NCBI RefSeq assembly: GCF_030068605.1
Contig: NZ_JASJOU010000002.1
Span: 744,001-808,000 of the forward strand
Direction of reading: 5' to 3'
Source of the DNA: Xanthocytophaga agilis
GTDB lineage: Bacteria; Bacteroidota; Bacteroidia; Cytophagales; 172606-1
Length of the DNA stretch: 64,000 bases
Below, piece by piece: positions 8,148 through 16,597 of this stretch. Position 1 is the stretch's first letter, and the number at the start of each line of letters is the position of its first letter. Made by a program: the position numbers and the translations under genes. The notes beneath the pieces are model-generated. The model had not been told where the DNA came from and made no database searches. It worked only from the letters and a program-made list of their open reading frames with translations.

Positions 8148-8915
8148 GTGAAATACATTATCAGTTTCGTAATTCGTCACATTCCCCGTAAATATCTACA
8201 GTTGGTTAGCCATTTTGCTATGAAAATTGTAGCTATATTTTATATTGGCAATAAAGTAGAATGTCCTGTGTGTGAGAGTCATTTTCGAAAATTTTTACCA
8301 TATGGACGGACCAATCCACGGGAGAATGCCTTATGTCCCAGTTGTTTGGCTCTGGAAAGGCATAGACTTATGTGGTTGTATCTGCAACGACAAACAAATT
8401 TCTTTAAGACACCCCAAAAATTATTGCATGTAGCACCAGAACATTGCTTCATTAATCGGTTTGAATCAATGAAAAATCTAGATTACATTACTGCCGATAT
8501 TGAGTCTCCTTTAGCAAAAGTCAAAATGGATATACACCAGATTCCTTTTGATGCCAATACATTTGATGTAGCTTTTTGCAATCATGTGATGGAACATGTT
8601 GATAACGATATTCAGGCCATGAGTGAATTGCATCGGGTATTAAAACCGGGCGGATGGGCTATTATTCAGAGTCCTATGGATACTACACGTGCTACTACGC
8701 TGGAAGATCCAGCAATCAATACACCTGCAGATCGTGAAAAATATTACTGGCAGGATGATCATCAGCGCCTATATGGCCTTGACTATGCACAGCGGCTGAC
8801 AAAAGCAGGCTTTGTTGTAAAAGAAGATCGTTTCGTAATGGATTTGCCTAAAGATCAGGTAGGCCGGTATGCATTACCAAAGGACGAAATCATTTACCTC
8901 TGTCAGAAGCAATAA
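8148..8915 (+). CDS. Class I SAM-dependent methyltransferase with N-terminal Cys4 motif
   Basis: The 255-residue protein has a Methyltransf_11-like core: LLHVAPEH where motif I would be, IPFDANTFDVAFCNHVMEHV (motif II), and LHRVLKPGGWAIIQSP (motif III). Before the core, CPVC (about 43-46) and CPSC (about 63-66) look like a zinc ribbon, possibly for substrate recognition. The start is a GTG at 8148 giving MKYIISFVIRHIP. The next Met, 24 residues later, would also keep both Cys pairs, so the start is not fully settled. A strong bidirectional terminator separates it from convergent guaA. The methyl acceptor is unknown; glycan or lipid modification is possible but only a guess. Confidence 0.85.
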   Translation: MKYIISFVIRHIPRKYLQLVSHFAMKIVAIFYIGNKVECPVCESHFRKFLPYGRTNPRENALCPSCLALERHRLMWLYLQRQTNFFKTPQKLLHVAPEHCFINRFESMKNLDYITADIESPLAKVKMDIHQIPFDANTFDVAFCNHVMEHVDNDIQAMSELHRVLKPGGWAIIQSPMDTTRATTLEDPAINTPADREKYYWQDDHQRLYGLDYAQRLTKAGFVVKEDRFVMDLPKDQVGRYALPKDEIIYLCQKQ

Positions 8916-8930
8916 GTAAATTCATATATC

Positions 8931-8971
8931 ATAATAAAAAATGCGCGGTCCCTACGCGCATTTTTTATTAT
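8931..8971. terminator. Bidirectional terminator between methyltransferase and guaA
   Basis: A perfect 17-base stem (8931-8947 with 8955-8971) has core ATGCGCG / CGCGCAT and A-rich and T-rich arms that supply a T tract on either strand. It lies between two convergent genes. Confidence 0.93.
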
Positions 8972-8983
8972 ATTATGTAAATC

Positions 8984-10507
8984 CTATTCCCATTCAATAG
9001 TAGCAGGTGGCTTGGAAGATATATCATATACAACCCGGTTCACACCTTTTACTTTATTAATGATTTCATTGGAAACATCTGCCAGAAACTCATAAGGTAA
9101 ATGCGCCCAGTCTGCAGTCATACCATCCACACTCGTTACGGCACGTAATGCTACTGCATTTTCATAGGTACGTTCATCCCCCATCACACCCACAGATTGC
9201 ACAGGCAACAAGATAGCGCCAGCCTGCCATACAGAATCGTACAGATTATGTTTTTTCAGGCCATTGATAAATATAGAATCCACATCCTGTAATACCTGTA
9301 CTTTTTCGGCAGTAATATCTCCCAGAATACGGATACCTAACCCAGGACCAGGGAATGGATGACGGTTCAAAATATTAGTTGGAATATTTATTTGACGCCC
9401 TACTTCACGCACTTCATCTTTAAATAAGGCATTCAATGGCTCTACAATCTTCAGCTTCATCTTTTCCGGTAAGCCTCCTACATTATGGTGCGACTTAATG
9501 GTTACAGATGGCCCTTTTACCGATACAGACTCAATAACATCTGGATAGATGGTCCCCTGTCCCAACCATTTTACATCCTGAATTTTATGTGCTTCTGCAT
9601 CAAATATCTCTATAAATGTACGTCCAATTGCTTTGCGTTTTGCTTCTGGATCTGTCAAACCGCTTAGTGCTGCATAAAATTCTTTTTTAGCATCTACACC
9701 AATCACATTCAGGCCCAGATCCTGATAGGAATGTAATACTTCTTCAAACTCATTTTTTCTCAATAATCCATTATCCACAAAAATACAATATAGATTCTGA
9801 CCAATTGCCTTGTGAATCAATGTTGCTGCTACACTGGAATCTACCCCACCAGAAAGTCCCATCACAACTTTATCATTTCCCAACTTCTCTTTCAAACTTT
9901 GTACTGTACTCTCGGCAAAAGCAGCAGAAGTCCAGTCTTGCTTACAACCACAAATATCTACAACAAAGTTTTTCAGAATAGTTTTTCCTTCCAGTGAGTG
10001 AGTTACTTCCGGGTGAAACTGAATCCCATAAGTTTGTTGTCCATCAACCTGAAACGCAGCTACTGTAACGGTTTCAGTATTGGCAATTAGTTTAAAATGG
10101 GAAGGTACTTGTGTAATTGTATCACCATGACTCATCCATACCTGAGAATGCTCAGAAACTCCATTAAAGAGAGGAGATACCGTATGACTTGCCAAATGGG
10201 CACGTCCATATTCACGTGTACGGGAAGGTTCTACACTACCACCCTGCTGCCAGGCCATCAGTTGTGCACCATAGCACACTCCTAATACAGGAATCTGTCC
10301 CAGTAAAGATGTCAGATCAGGATTAGGGGCTTCACTATCGCGGACAGAACAGGGGCTCCCCGATAAGATAACACCTTTAATATCAGGAGTAAGAGCAGGT
10401 ATGTGATGAAACGGGTGGATTTCGCAGTAAACGTTGAGTTCGCGCACCCGGCGGGCTATCAATTGGGTATATTGCGAGCCGAAGTCAAGAATAAGAATTT
10501 GTTCCAT
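8984..10507 (-). CDS. guaA: GMP synthase (glutamine-hydrolysing) GuaA
   Basis: The 507-residue enzyme converts XMP to GMP with glutamine and ATP. The N-terminal class I amidotransferase domain has its nucleophile Cys in LGVCYGAQL and its catalytic His/Glu in FHPEVTHS. The ATP pyrophosphatase P-loop is [10 protein letters not shown], and the C-terminal dimerisation part contains [15 protein letters not shown]. The protein ends in KPPATIEWE, typical for GuaA. The frame stays open for 30 codons upstream, but [15 protein letters not shown] is the canonical start. A well-formed promoter ends three bases before that ATG, so the mRNA is probably leaderless or nearly so, which supports this start. 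Confidence 0.97.
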   Translation of the reverse strand: MEQILILDFGSQYTQLIARRVRELNVYCEIHPFHHIPALTPDIKGVILSGSPCSVRDSEAPNPDLTSLLGQIPVLGVCYGAQLMAWQQGGSVEPSRTREYGRAHLASHTVSPLFNGVSEHSQVWMSHGDTITQVPSHFKLIANTETVTVAAFQVDGQQTYGIQFHPEVTHSLEGKTILKNFVVDICGCKQDWTSAAFAESTVQSLKEKLGNDKVVMGLSGGVDSSVAATLIHKAIGQNLYCIFVDNGLLRKNEFEEVLHSYQDLGLNVIGVDAKKEFYAALSGLTDPEAKRKAIGRTFIEIFDAEAHKIQDVKWLGQGTIYPDVIESVSVKGPSVTIKSHHNVGGLPEKMKLKIVEPLNALFKDEVREVGRQINIPTNILNRHPFPGPGLGIRILGDITAEKVQVLQDVDSIFINGLKKHNLYDSVWQAGAILLPVQSVGVMGDERTYENAVALRAVTSVDGMTADWAHLPYEFLADVSNEIINKVKGVNRVVYDISSKPPATIEWE

Positions 10508-10510
10508 GCG

Positions 10511-10541
10511 CAAAGTTATATCATGGGAAAATAGTTTCAAA
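10511..10541 (-). promoter_or_regulatory. Promoter of guaA
   Basis: On the minus strand TTTG (10541-10538) and TAACTTTG (10518-10511) are 19 bases apart, an essentially ideal Bacteroidota TTTG-N19-TAnnTTTG promoter. The -7 element ends three bases before the guaA ATG, placing the expected transcription start at or beside the start codon. Confidence 0.75.
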
Positions 10542-10641
10542 AAAAATTTAAAAACCGCTGACTTTGAAAAAAGAAAATATGGCACAAACTTTGTCAACCC
10601 ATTGGTCTATAGTAATATTACACTACATCATTCTAAACTCT

Positions 10642-11286
10642 ATGAAAAAACTTTTCGTATTTGCATTCACACTTGTTGTGCTATCCTTCACTCAGAACCT
10701 ATTTGCTCAACGTCGCGGATATTCCAGCAGTGCAAGTTCTGATAACCCTCAAAATCTCATAAAAATAAATCCGCTTAGCTTGTTCACCACAACTGGTTCT
10801 GTTTTTTATGAACATGTACTGTCAGAAAACACCAGTATGGTCCTCAACCTGCAATATACTCTTCCCCGAAAAGCAAGCATTTTTGGAACAGATATATTAG
10901 GCGAAAACGGTAAACTAAATCGATTTGCCGTAGCTCCTGAGTTTCGTTATTATCCTAGCGGAACCGCTCCAACCGGATTCTATGTTGGCCCATTTGCACG
11001 ATATGTAAACTTCTCAGCTAAAGGTGATATTACGAAAGAGATCAATGGAGAACAACGTACTATTCATGGAAAACTCACACAACAAACTTTTAGTCTGGGT
11101 TGTGTGATTGGTGGACAGTGGCTTTTTAGTGATCATATATCACTTGATGCCTATATTGGACCTTACTTCAGTTTAGGACATTTATCTGTGACTCAAGACC
11201 TGACAGAAGATGATTATAATGTTCCTGCTTCTATCAATTTTCCGGTCTGGTTCCGGACAGGATTGACTGTCGGTTACGCATTCTAA
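10642..11286 (+). CDS. Outer-membrane beta-barrel protein (DUF3575-like)
   Basis: The 214-residue protein has a signal peptide (MKKLFVFAFTLVVL to about residue 22, ending NLFAQ), then a barrel-type sequence: LIKINPLSLFTTTGSVFYEH, RFAVAPEFRYYP, GFYVGPFARYVNF, and a closing FRTGLTVGYAF. The pattern of an initial strand with INPL and a GFYVGPF strand resembles DUF3575-type barrels of Bacteroidota. The start at 10642 is chosen for the signal peptide; the frame is open upstream to 10564 but those residues do not fit. It is divergent from guaA and followed by a terminator. Function is unknown. Confidence 0.82.
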   Translation: MKKLFVFAFTLVVLSFTQNLFAQRRGYSSSASSDNPQNLIKINPLSLFTTTGSVFYEHVLSENTSMVLNLQYTLPRKASIFGTDILGENGKLNRFAVAPEFRYYPSGTAPTGFYVGPFARYVNFSAKGDITKEINGEQRTIHGKLTQQTFSLGCVIGGQWLFSDHISLDAYIGPYFSLGHLSVTQDLTEDDYNVPASINFPVWFRTGLTVGYAF

Positions 11287-11309
11287 GTATAACATTTTAT
11301 AATTTAGAT

Positions 11310-11350
11310 AAAGGCTATTCGGATAACAATGAACCGGATAGCCTTTTTAT
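11310..11350 (+). terminator. Terminator after the barrel protein gene
   Basis: AAGGCTAT (11311-11318) pairs with ATAGCCTT (11338-11345), extended by CGG/CCG with a small bulge, and is followed by a T tract (to about 11350). Confidence 0.8.
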
Positions 11351-11428
11351 TTTATCTGCCAAAAAGTAATACTCTATTTTTTAGTTAAAATTGCAGATCT
11401 AATTTAAATTCATACATCACTTACTCCT

Positions 11429-12859
11429 ATGCAAAAAACACTTCTGCTGTTTGTGAGTTTCTGTTTGTCCTTCCTTGTACATGGACAACAAACCCGAATC
11501 AATTTCACAGAATACGAACTACCTAACGGATTAAAAGTTATCCTTCATCAGGACAATACCACACCCATCATTGCGGTAACAGTTATGTATCATGTGGGTA
11601 GCAAGAATGAAGATACCAAACGTACTGGCTTTGCCCATTTCTTTGAGCATTTGCTATTTGAAGGCTCTCAAAACATTGGACGAGGTGAATATGCCAAGAT
11701 TGTAGAAGGAGCAGGTGGAGAACTCAACGCTAATACAACATTTGACAGAACTTTTTACTATGAAGTATTGCCTTCCAATCAACTAGATTTGGGTCTGTAC
11801 CTGGAATCAGAACGAATGCTCCATGCACGCATTGATCAGGAAGGAGTAAATACACAGCGAAATGTGATCAAGGAAGAGATGAAGCAAACACGGGATAACC
11901 GACCTTATGGAAGAGTACTATCAGAAACAATGAATCGTGCCTTTAAGGTACATCCCTATAAGACAGATGTCATAGGTACAGCAGAACACCTGGACGCAGC
12001 TAGTCTGGATGAATTTATTGCTTTTTATAAACAGTTTTATGTACCTAACAACGCAATTTTGTCCATTGCAGGAGATATTGACATTGAAAAAACCAAACAG
12101 TCTATTGCTAAGTATTTTTCAGAAATCCCTAAAGGTACACAACCCATATTTCGTCCGGAAGCTAATGAGCCACCTCAGGTAGCAGAGATTCGTGACAACT
12201 TTTACGATAATGTGACACTACCGGCTGTTATTCAGGCTTACCGCATTCCAGCTCAGGGAACAGAAGATTATTATGCCCTTAACTTACTCACTTCTCTATT
12301 ATCAGGTGGTGAAAGTTCGCGTTTTACCAAAGAAATTAAAGACAAACAGCAAAAAGCGTTGTATGTAGGCTCATTTCCATTAGCACTGGAACATCCAGGG
12401 ATCTTTATTGCATTTGGTATTGCTAATATGGGAGTTAAACCAGAAGATCTGGAAACCTCAATGAATACAGAGATCACAAAAGTACAAAATGAGCCTATTA
12501 GTGATCTGGAATTTCAAAAACTTAAAAATCAGATAGAGTCTGAATTTGTAAACCGGAATGGATCTGTAACAGGTATTGCTGAAAATCTGGCGAACTATGA
12601 GATGTATTTTGGTGATGCCAATCTTATTAACTCAGAAATAGACCGATATAACAAAGTCACAAAAGAGGATATCCAGCGTGTAGCCAAAAAATATCTGACA
12701 AAAGAAAATCGGGTTTCTTTGTATTATCTACCTAACGCATCCAAGCCAGCTCCTCAGGTAGCTCCAGAACCAAAAACAGAATCGCCTGTCCCTTCTCAGG
12801 CACAAACACCGGAAAAATCAGCCAAAGAAACCAAGAAGAAAAAGAAAAAAGGAAACTAA
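11429..12859 (+). CDS. M16 family zinc peptidase (catalytic partner)
   Basis: The 476-residue pitrilysin-type protein has a signal peptide (about 1-20, ending HGQQ). The inverted zinc motif HxxEH is in AHFFEHLLFEGS (about residues 70-74), with the third zinc ligand Glu expected about 75 residues later near NVIKEEMKQ. It is periplasmic by its signal. M16B proteases degrade peptides as two half-clamshells from separate chains. The following gene supplies the expected non-zinc partner. The C-terminus is an unusual Lys-rich tail (KKKKKK near the end) encoded by an A-run, possibly disordered. It is separated by 62 bases from the partner gene and very likely co-transcribed with it. Confidence 0.93.
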   Translation: MQKTLLLFVSFCLSFLVHGQQTRINFTEYELPNGLKVILHQDNTTPIIAVTVMYHVGSKNEDTKRTGFAHFFEHLLFEGSQNIGRGEYAKIVEGAGGELNANTTFDRTFYYEVLPSNQLDLGLYLESERMLHARIDQEGVNTQRNVIKEEMKQTRDNRPYGRVLSETMNRAFKVHPYKTDVIGTAEHLDAASLDEFIAFYKQFYVPNNAILSIAGDIDIEKTKQSIAKYFSEIPKGTQPIFRPEANEPPQVAEIRDNFYDNVTLPAVIQAYRIPAQGTEDYYALNLLTSLLSGGESSRFTKEIKDKQQKALYVGSFPLALEHPGIFIAFGIANMGVKPEDLETSMNTEITKVQNEPISDLEFQKLKNQIESEFVNRNGSVTGIAENLANYEMYFGDANLINSEIDRYNKVTKEDIQRVAKKYLTKENRVSLYYLPNASKPAPQVAPEPKTESPVPSQAQTPEKSAKETKKKKKKGN

Positions 12860-12921
12860 AGGGTGCATTCGTTCTCTTACACAACCTACCAATCATTATT
12901 GTTTACACTCTACCTTCAGAT

Positions 12922-14997
12922 ATGAAAAAGTTATTCATTCTTTTCTATATATGCCTAAGCAGTCTAACTACGTTTGCCCAGTTGGATCGCAGTAAACGGC
13001 CTGCACCGGGCCCTGCGCCAGTAATTCGTTTGGGTAAATATGAGTCGTTTCAGTTAGCTAATGGTTTAAAAATATTTGTGGTAACCAACAAGAAACTACC
13101 ACGTATAGCAGTCAATCTGATCCTTGATTATATCCCACCTCTCGAAAAGGAAGTAACAGGATTGGGGGATATAACAGGGCAGATGTTACGTACAGGCACT
13201 CAATCCCGTACAAAAGACCAGATTGATGAACAGATCGATTTTCTAGGAGCCACCTTATATACTTCTTCATCAGGAGCTTACGGCAGCAGCCTGAAAAAGC
13301 ATCAGGACAAACTGATGGAGATTATGGCAGACCTGTTGCTTCATCCATCCTTTAAACAAGAAGAGTTGGATAAAATCAAAACAGAAAAGAAAAATGAGTT
13401 GTCACTTTCCAAAGACGAGCCAGAGTCTATTCTTCAACAGGTGCAAAGTGTAGTCTTATATGGAAAAGAACATCCTTATGGAGAAATCACCACAGAAAAA
13501 AGTATTGATGCTATCACACTTGACAAAATCAATACTTACTACGCCACCTATTTCAAACCTAATCTTGGATATATGGCATTTGTCGGAGATATTACATTAG
13601 CAGAAGCTAAAGCCTTAACTGAAAAATACTTTTCAACCTGGAAACAAGGCACTGTACCTACTCCAACTTATATACAACCCAAAGTACCTGCTAAAACAAA
13701 AGTAATAGTAGTTAATAAGCCTGAGGCTGTACAAACCGTTCTTAGTATTGCCTATCCGATTGATTTTAAGCCAGGCCCACCCGATGCAATCAGAGCTTCT
13801 ATCACTAACGATATTTTAGGTTATGGTGGATTTTCAGGACGGCTCTTTCAGAACTTGCGTGAAAAACATGGGTATACCTATGGCGCTTATTCTTCCTTAC
13901 AGAATGATAGGTTAGTGGGTTCCTTTAGTGCAGGTGGGAACATAAAAACCAACGTCATTGATAGTGCAATCACAGAGATATTGAGTGAGATGCACAAAAT
14001 AAGAGATGTTGTAGTAACAGATGCAGAACTGAAACAAACTAAGAATATCCGAAATGGTATTTTTGTGCAGTCATTGGAGGATCCACAAACTATTGCCCGG
14101 TTTGCTTTGAATACAGCTCGTTACAAATTACCAGCGGACTATTATTCAAATTATCTAAAAAATATCGAAGCTGTAAAAATCCCAGACATACAGACAATGG
14201 CTAAGAAATATATTCTGCCAGATAATGCCTATATTATTGTAGTGGGTAATACAAGCGAGTTCGAAGCAAAGCTACAGCAGTTTGGAGAGATTATACATTA
14301 TGATGCAGAAGGCAATAAGATAGAAGCATCATCCTCCAGTTCCAGTATTCCGGCAGACCTAACTGCAGATAAAGTCATTGGAAATTATATAAATGCTATA
14401 GGAGGTAAAGAAAAGTTGATCAAAATACGTGATGTTAGCACTAGTATGAGTGCCAAAGTCCAGGGAATGGAAGTGACAGGGATACGTCAACAAAAAACAC
14501 CCAACAAACTTAAGATGAGCATGAAAATAGCAAGTATGGGAATGGAAGTACTAAAAATTGTTTCCAATGGAAATAAAGCTACCTTCTCTGCTATGGGCAA
14601 TACACAGGAGTTAACAGGAAAAGAACTGGAATCTACCAAAGCCATGAACACTCTTTTCCCAGAGTTATATTATGATCAGATTGGAGTTACAAGAACACTG
14701 AAAGGAATAGAAAAAGTTAATGGATCAGATACCTACGTTATCGAACTTACCTTACCAGGAGGAAGTAAAACAACGGAATACTTTGAGATAAACACAGGTT
14801 TAAAGGTCAGACAAATTCTTGTTGGCGAATCCAATGGTCAGACAGTTACACAGACAACAAACTTTGGTGATTACAGAGAAGTTTCTGGTGTGAAGTTTCC
14901 TTATTTATTAAGTACATCCTTTGGCCCACAGGTTGTAGATCTGAAAGTAACATCTATTGAACTAAACAAAGGCTTGGGTGACGAAGTATTTGAATAA
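12922..14997 (+). CDS. M16 family non-zinc partner with C-terminal lipid-carrier-like domain
   Basis: This 691-residue protein has a signal peptide (about 1-19, ending TFAQ). Its first M16 domain lacks HxxEH: the equivalent segment reads TGLGDITGQML. It keeps the Arg/Tyr pair of the partner subunit in SGRLFQNLREKHGYTYGAY. This is the expected inactive half of an M16B heterodimer with the preceding gene. After two M16 domains (to about residue 465) comes a Ser-rich linker and about 210 residues (roughly 480-691) of beta-rich sequence resembling LolA/outer-membrane lipoprotein-sorting folds (SMSAKVQGMEVTG, TTNFGDYREVSGVKFPY). The fusion is also found elsewhere in Bacteroidota. It ends at a clear terminator. 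Confidence 0.9.
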   Translation: MKKLFILFYICLSSLTTFAQLDRSKRPAPGPAPVIRLGKYESFQLANGLKIFVVTNKKLPRIAVNLILDYIPPLEKEVTGLGDITGQMLRTGTQSRTKDQIDEQIDFLGATLYTSSSGAYGSSLKKHQDKLMEIMADLLLHPSFKQEELDKIKTEKKNELSLSKDEPESILQQVQSVVLYGKEHPYGEITTEKSIDAITLDKINTYYATYFKPNLGYMAFVGDITLAEAKALTEKYFSTWKQGTVPTPTYIQPKVPAKTKVIVVNKPEAVQTVLSIAYPIDFKPGPPDAIRASITNDILGYGGFSGRLFQNLREKHGYTYGAYSSLQNDRLVGSFSAGGNIKTNVIDSAITEILSEMHKIRDVVVTDAELKQTKNIRNGIFVQSLEDPQTIARFALNTARYKLPADYYSNYLKNIEAVKIPDIQTMAKKYILPDNAYIIVVGNTSEFEAKLQQFGEIIHYDAEGNKIEASSSSSSIPADLTADKVIGNYINAIGGKEKLIKIRDVSTSMSAKVQGMEVTGIRQQKTPNKLKMSMKIASMGMEVLKIVSNGNKATFSAMGNTQELTGKELESTKAMNTLFPELYYDQIGVTRTLKGIEKVNGSDTYVIELTLPGGSKTTEYFEINTGLKVRQILVGESNGQTVTQTTNFGDYREVSGVKFPYLLSTSFGPQVVDLKVTSIELNKGLGDEVFE

Positions 14998-15024
14998 AGA
15001 GAGTATAGTAAATTCATCAAAACA

Positions 15025-15058
15025 AAAGCCCATTTGAATTATATCAAATGGGCTTTTT
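15025..15058 (+). terminator. Terminator of the M16 operon
   Basis: AAGCCCATTTGA (15026-15037) pairs with TCAAATGGGCTT (15044-15055), loop of six, followed by TTTT. It lies 28 bases after the stop at 14997. Confidence 0.9.
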
Positions 15059-15219
15059 ATATAAATCGTATTTATTATTTTTTGCCACCACCGAATACTA
15101 CCCTAGCTCTCAAAGAGAAGTAGTTACAGTTGAAGTCAGAAAAACTATTCAGTAATTAGGTTAATATGTAATCTGATTTTCAATATATTCTTTATTGAAG
15201 ATTGATAATCTGTCATTTT

Positions 15220-15227
15220 TACATTTG
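15220..15227 (+). promoter_or_regulatory. Putative promoter of the cyclophilin gene
   Basis: TACATTTG matches TAnnTTTG. A TTG at 15195-15197 lies 22 bases upstream, within the observed range. The expected leader to the ATG at 15253 is about 20 bases. The rest of the 255-base gap after the M16 terminator shows nothing else recognisable. Confidence 0.5.
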
Positions 15228-15252
15228 TTTTGCTCTTAACTACTAATGATAT

Positions 15253-15981
15253 ATGAATTGTCCTTTGAAACTTTCATTCTGTATTCAATTATTGGTGATA
15301 TCCTTTTTTGGAGTTCTGCTATCTTGTGAAACCAAGCAAGTACAGGAAACAGAAACAGACCCTGCCAAAATTCGTATTACAAAACACAATGTTAAGCAGG
15401 TATTAAAGCAATATGGTGAAGAACATAAGGATTCCATCATTAGTATTGAAACTCCCTATGGCATTATTAAAGCAGCGTTATATACTAAAACACCACTTCA
15501 CAGAGCAAGCTTCATACGTCTGATTAACAAAGGCTATTTTGACTCAGCGGACTTTTATCGTATAGTTCCAGCTATGGTTATTCAGGGAGGACATCTGGAT
15601 AAGAGACGTATGGGACTTGAGAACTATGAAATACCTCACGAAATAGACCCTCGGTGGTTTCACAAACGTGGAGCATTAGCAATGGCACATCGTGATGAAT
15701 CAGAAGGATCTTCTCCATATGATTTTTACATTGTGCAAGGATCTGTATTTCGGGAAGATAGTGTACGCAGCATCAATAAAGATACTGGTTATCCATTGCT
15801 ATTGAAACAATTGAAGACTTATACAACTATTGGTGGTGTCCCCCATCTTGATTATCACTATACTGTTTTTGGAGAAGTAATAGAAGGCTTAAATCTGGTA
15901 GACAGTATAGCAGCAGAACCATTGGAAGAAAATACTGAACATCCCAAAAACAGAATTCCTATTAAAATAACCATACCCTAG
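15253..15981 (+). CDS. Lipoprotein cyclophilin-type peptidyl-prolyl isomerase
   Basis: This 242-residue protein starts with a lipoprotein signal whose lipobox is GVLLSC, with the lipidated Cys near residue 25. The cyclophilin core follows: SIETPYGIIKAALY, NKGYFDSADFYRIVP, AMVIQGGHLD, and a second half with YTVFGEVIEGLNLVDSIAA. Proline cis-trans isomerases of this type assist folding of exported proteins; the lipid anchor places it on an envelope membrane facing the periplasm. The active-site Arg and Gln of the family fall in FYRIV and VIQGG. It is a single gene with its own promoter-like element and no obvious terminator. Confidence 0.92.
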   Translation: MNCPLKLSFCIQLLVISFFGVLLSCETKQVQETETDPAKIRITKHNVKQVLKQYGEEHKDSIISIETPYGIIKAALYTKTPLHRASFIRLINKGYFDSADFYRIVPAMVIQGGHLDKRRMGLENYEIPHEIDPRWFHKRGALAMAHRDESEGSSPYDFYIVQGSVFREDSVRSINKDTGYPLLLKQLKTYTTIGGVPHLDYHYTVFGEVIEGLNLVDSIAAEPLEENTEHPKNRIPIKITIP

Positions 15982-16597
15982 CTTTATGTTATAGATAAAG
16001 TATTTACTTTGATTATCAATTCCATAAAACATAGCCATCCATAAGGTCTTTATGTAAGTAATATAGGTTAAACTCTATAAGCACTGCGAGTTCTCGCATT
16101 TGGCGCACTACTTGCTCCATTTCTTAGACATTATGCTCTTATACTATTCAGTCTTCTTTAAGTGCAAATTTCAGGGTTACATAGATAGTTTTTTGTTCTC
16201 ACTTCTTTGATATTTTTTAGATGTTTTTTGAATACACTTTCTTTATTTCTGCTTTATTCATGCATAGTAATGAAATAAAAATTACTTAATTCCAAGTTTC
16301 AAAAATCATTCTTCCTTACTCAAAAATCATCGACAGTTTTCCTGCATTCATCACCTAAAACCCTTTCAATAGTCGATTAGACCTTGTATTTCTTCAAATT
16401 ATAGAGTTACACTCTACATGTGCTTCGTATATATAGATAAAAATGTTACGTCGATAGCGTATTAAAACCAAATGTAAATTAAAGTATCAAAAAGAGTTTT
16501 CTTTGTATTTCTTACATCCGTTATGTTTTCAGCTATCTTGTACCACTCACATTAGATTATATCTCTTTTTTTGCGTATTCAGTAATTGTATAGCATT
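15982..16597. other. 616-base A+T-rich intergenic region
   Basis: No convincing ORF, RNA gene or consensus promoter was found here. The one notable structure is a perfect inverted repeat, TGCGAGTTCTCGCA at 16085-16098, not followed by a T tract. The region presumably carries the 5' control region of the large surface-protein gene at 16598. Confidence 0.5.
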
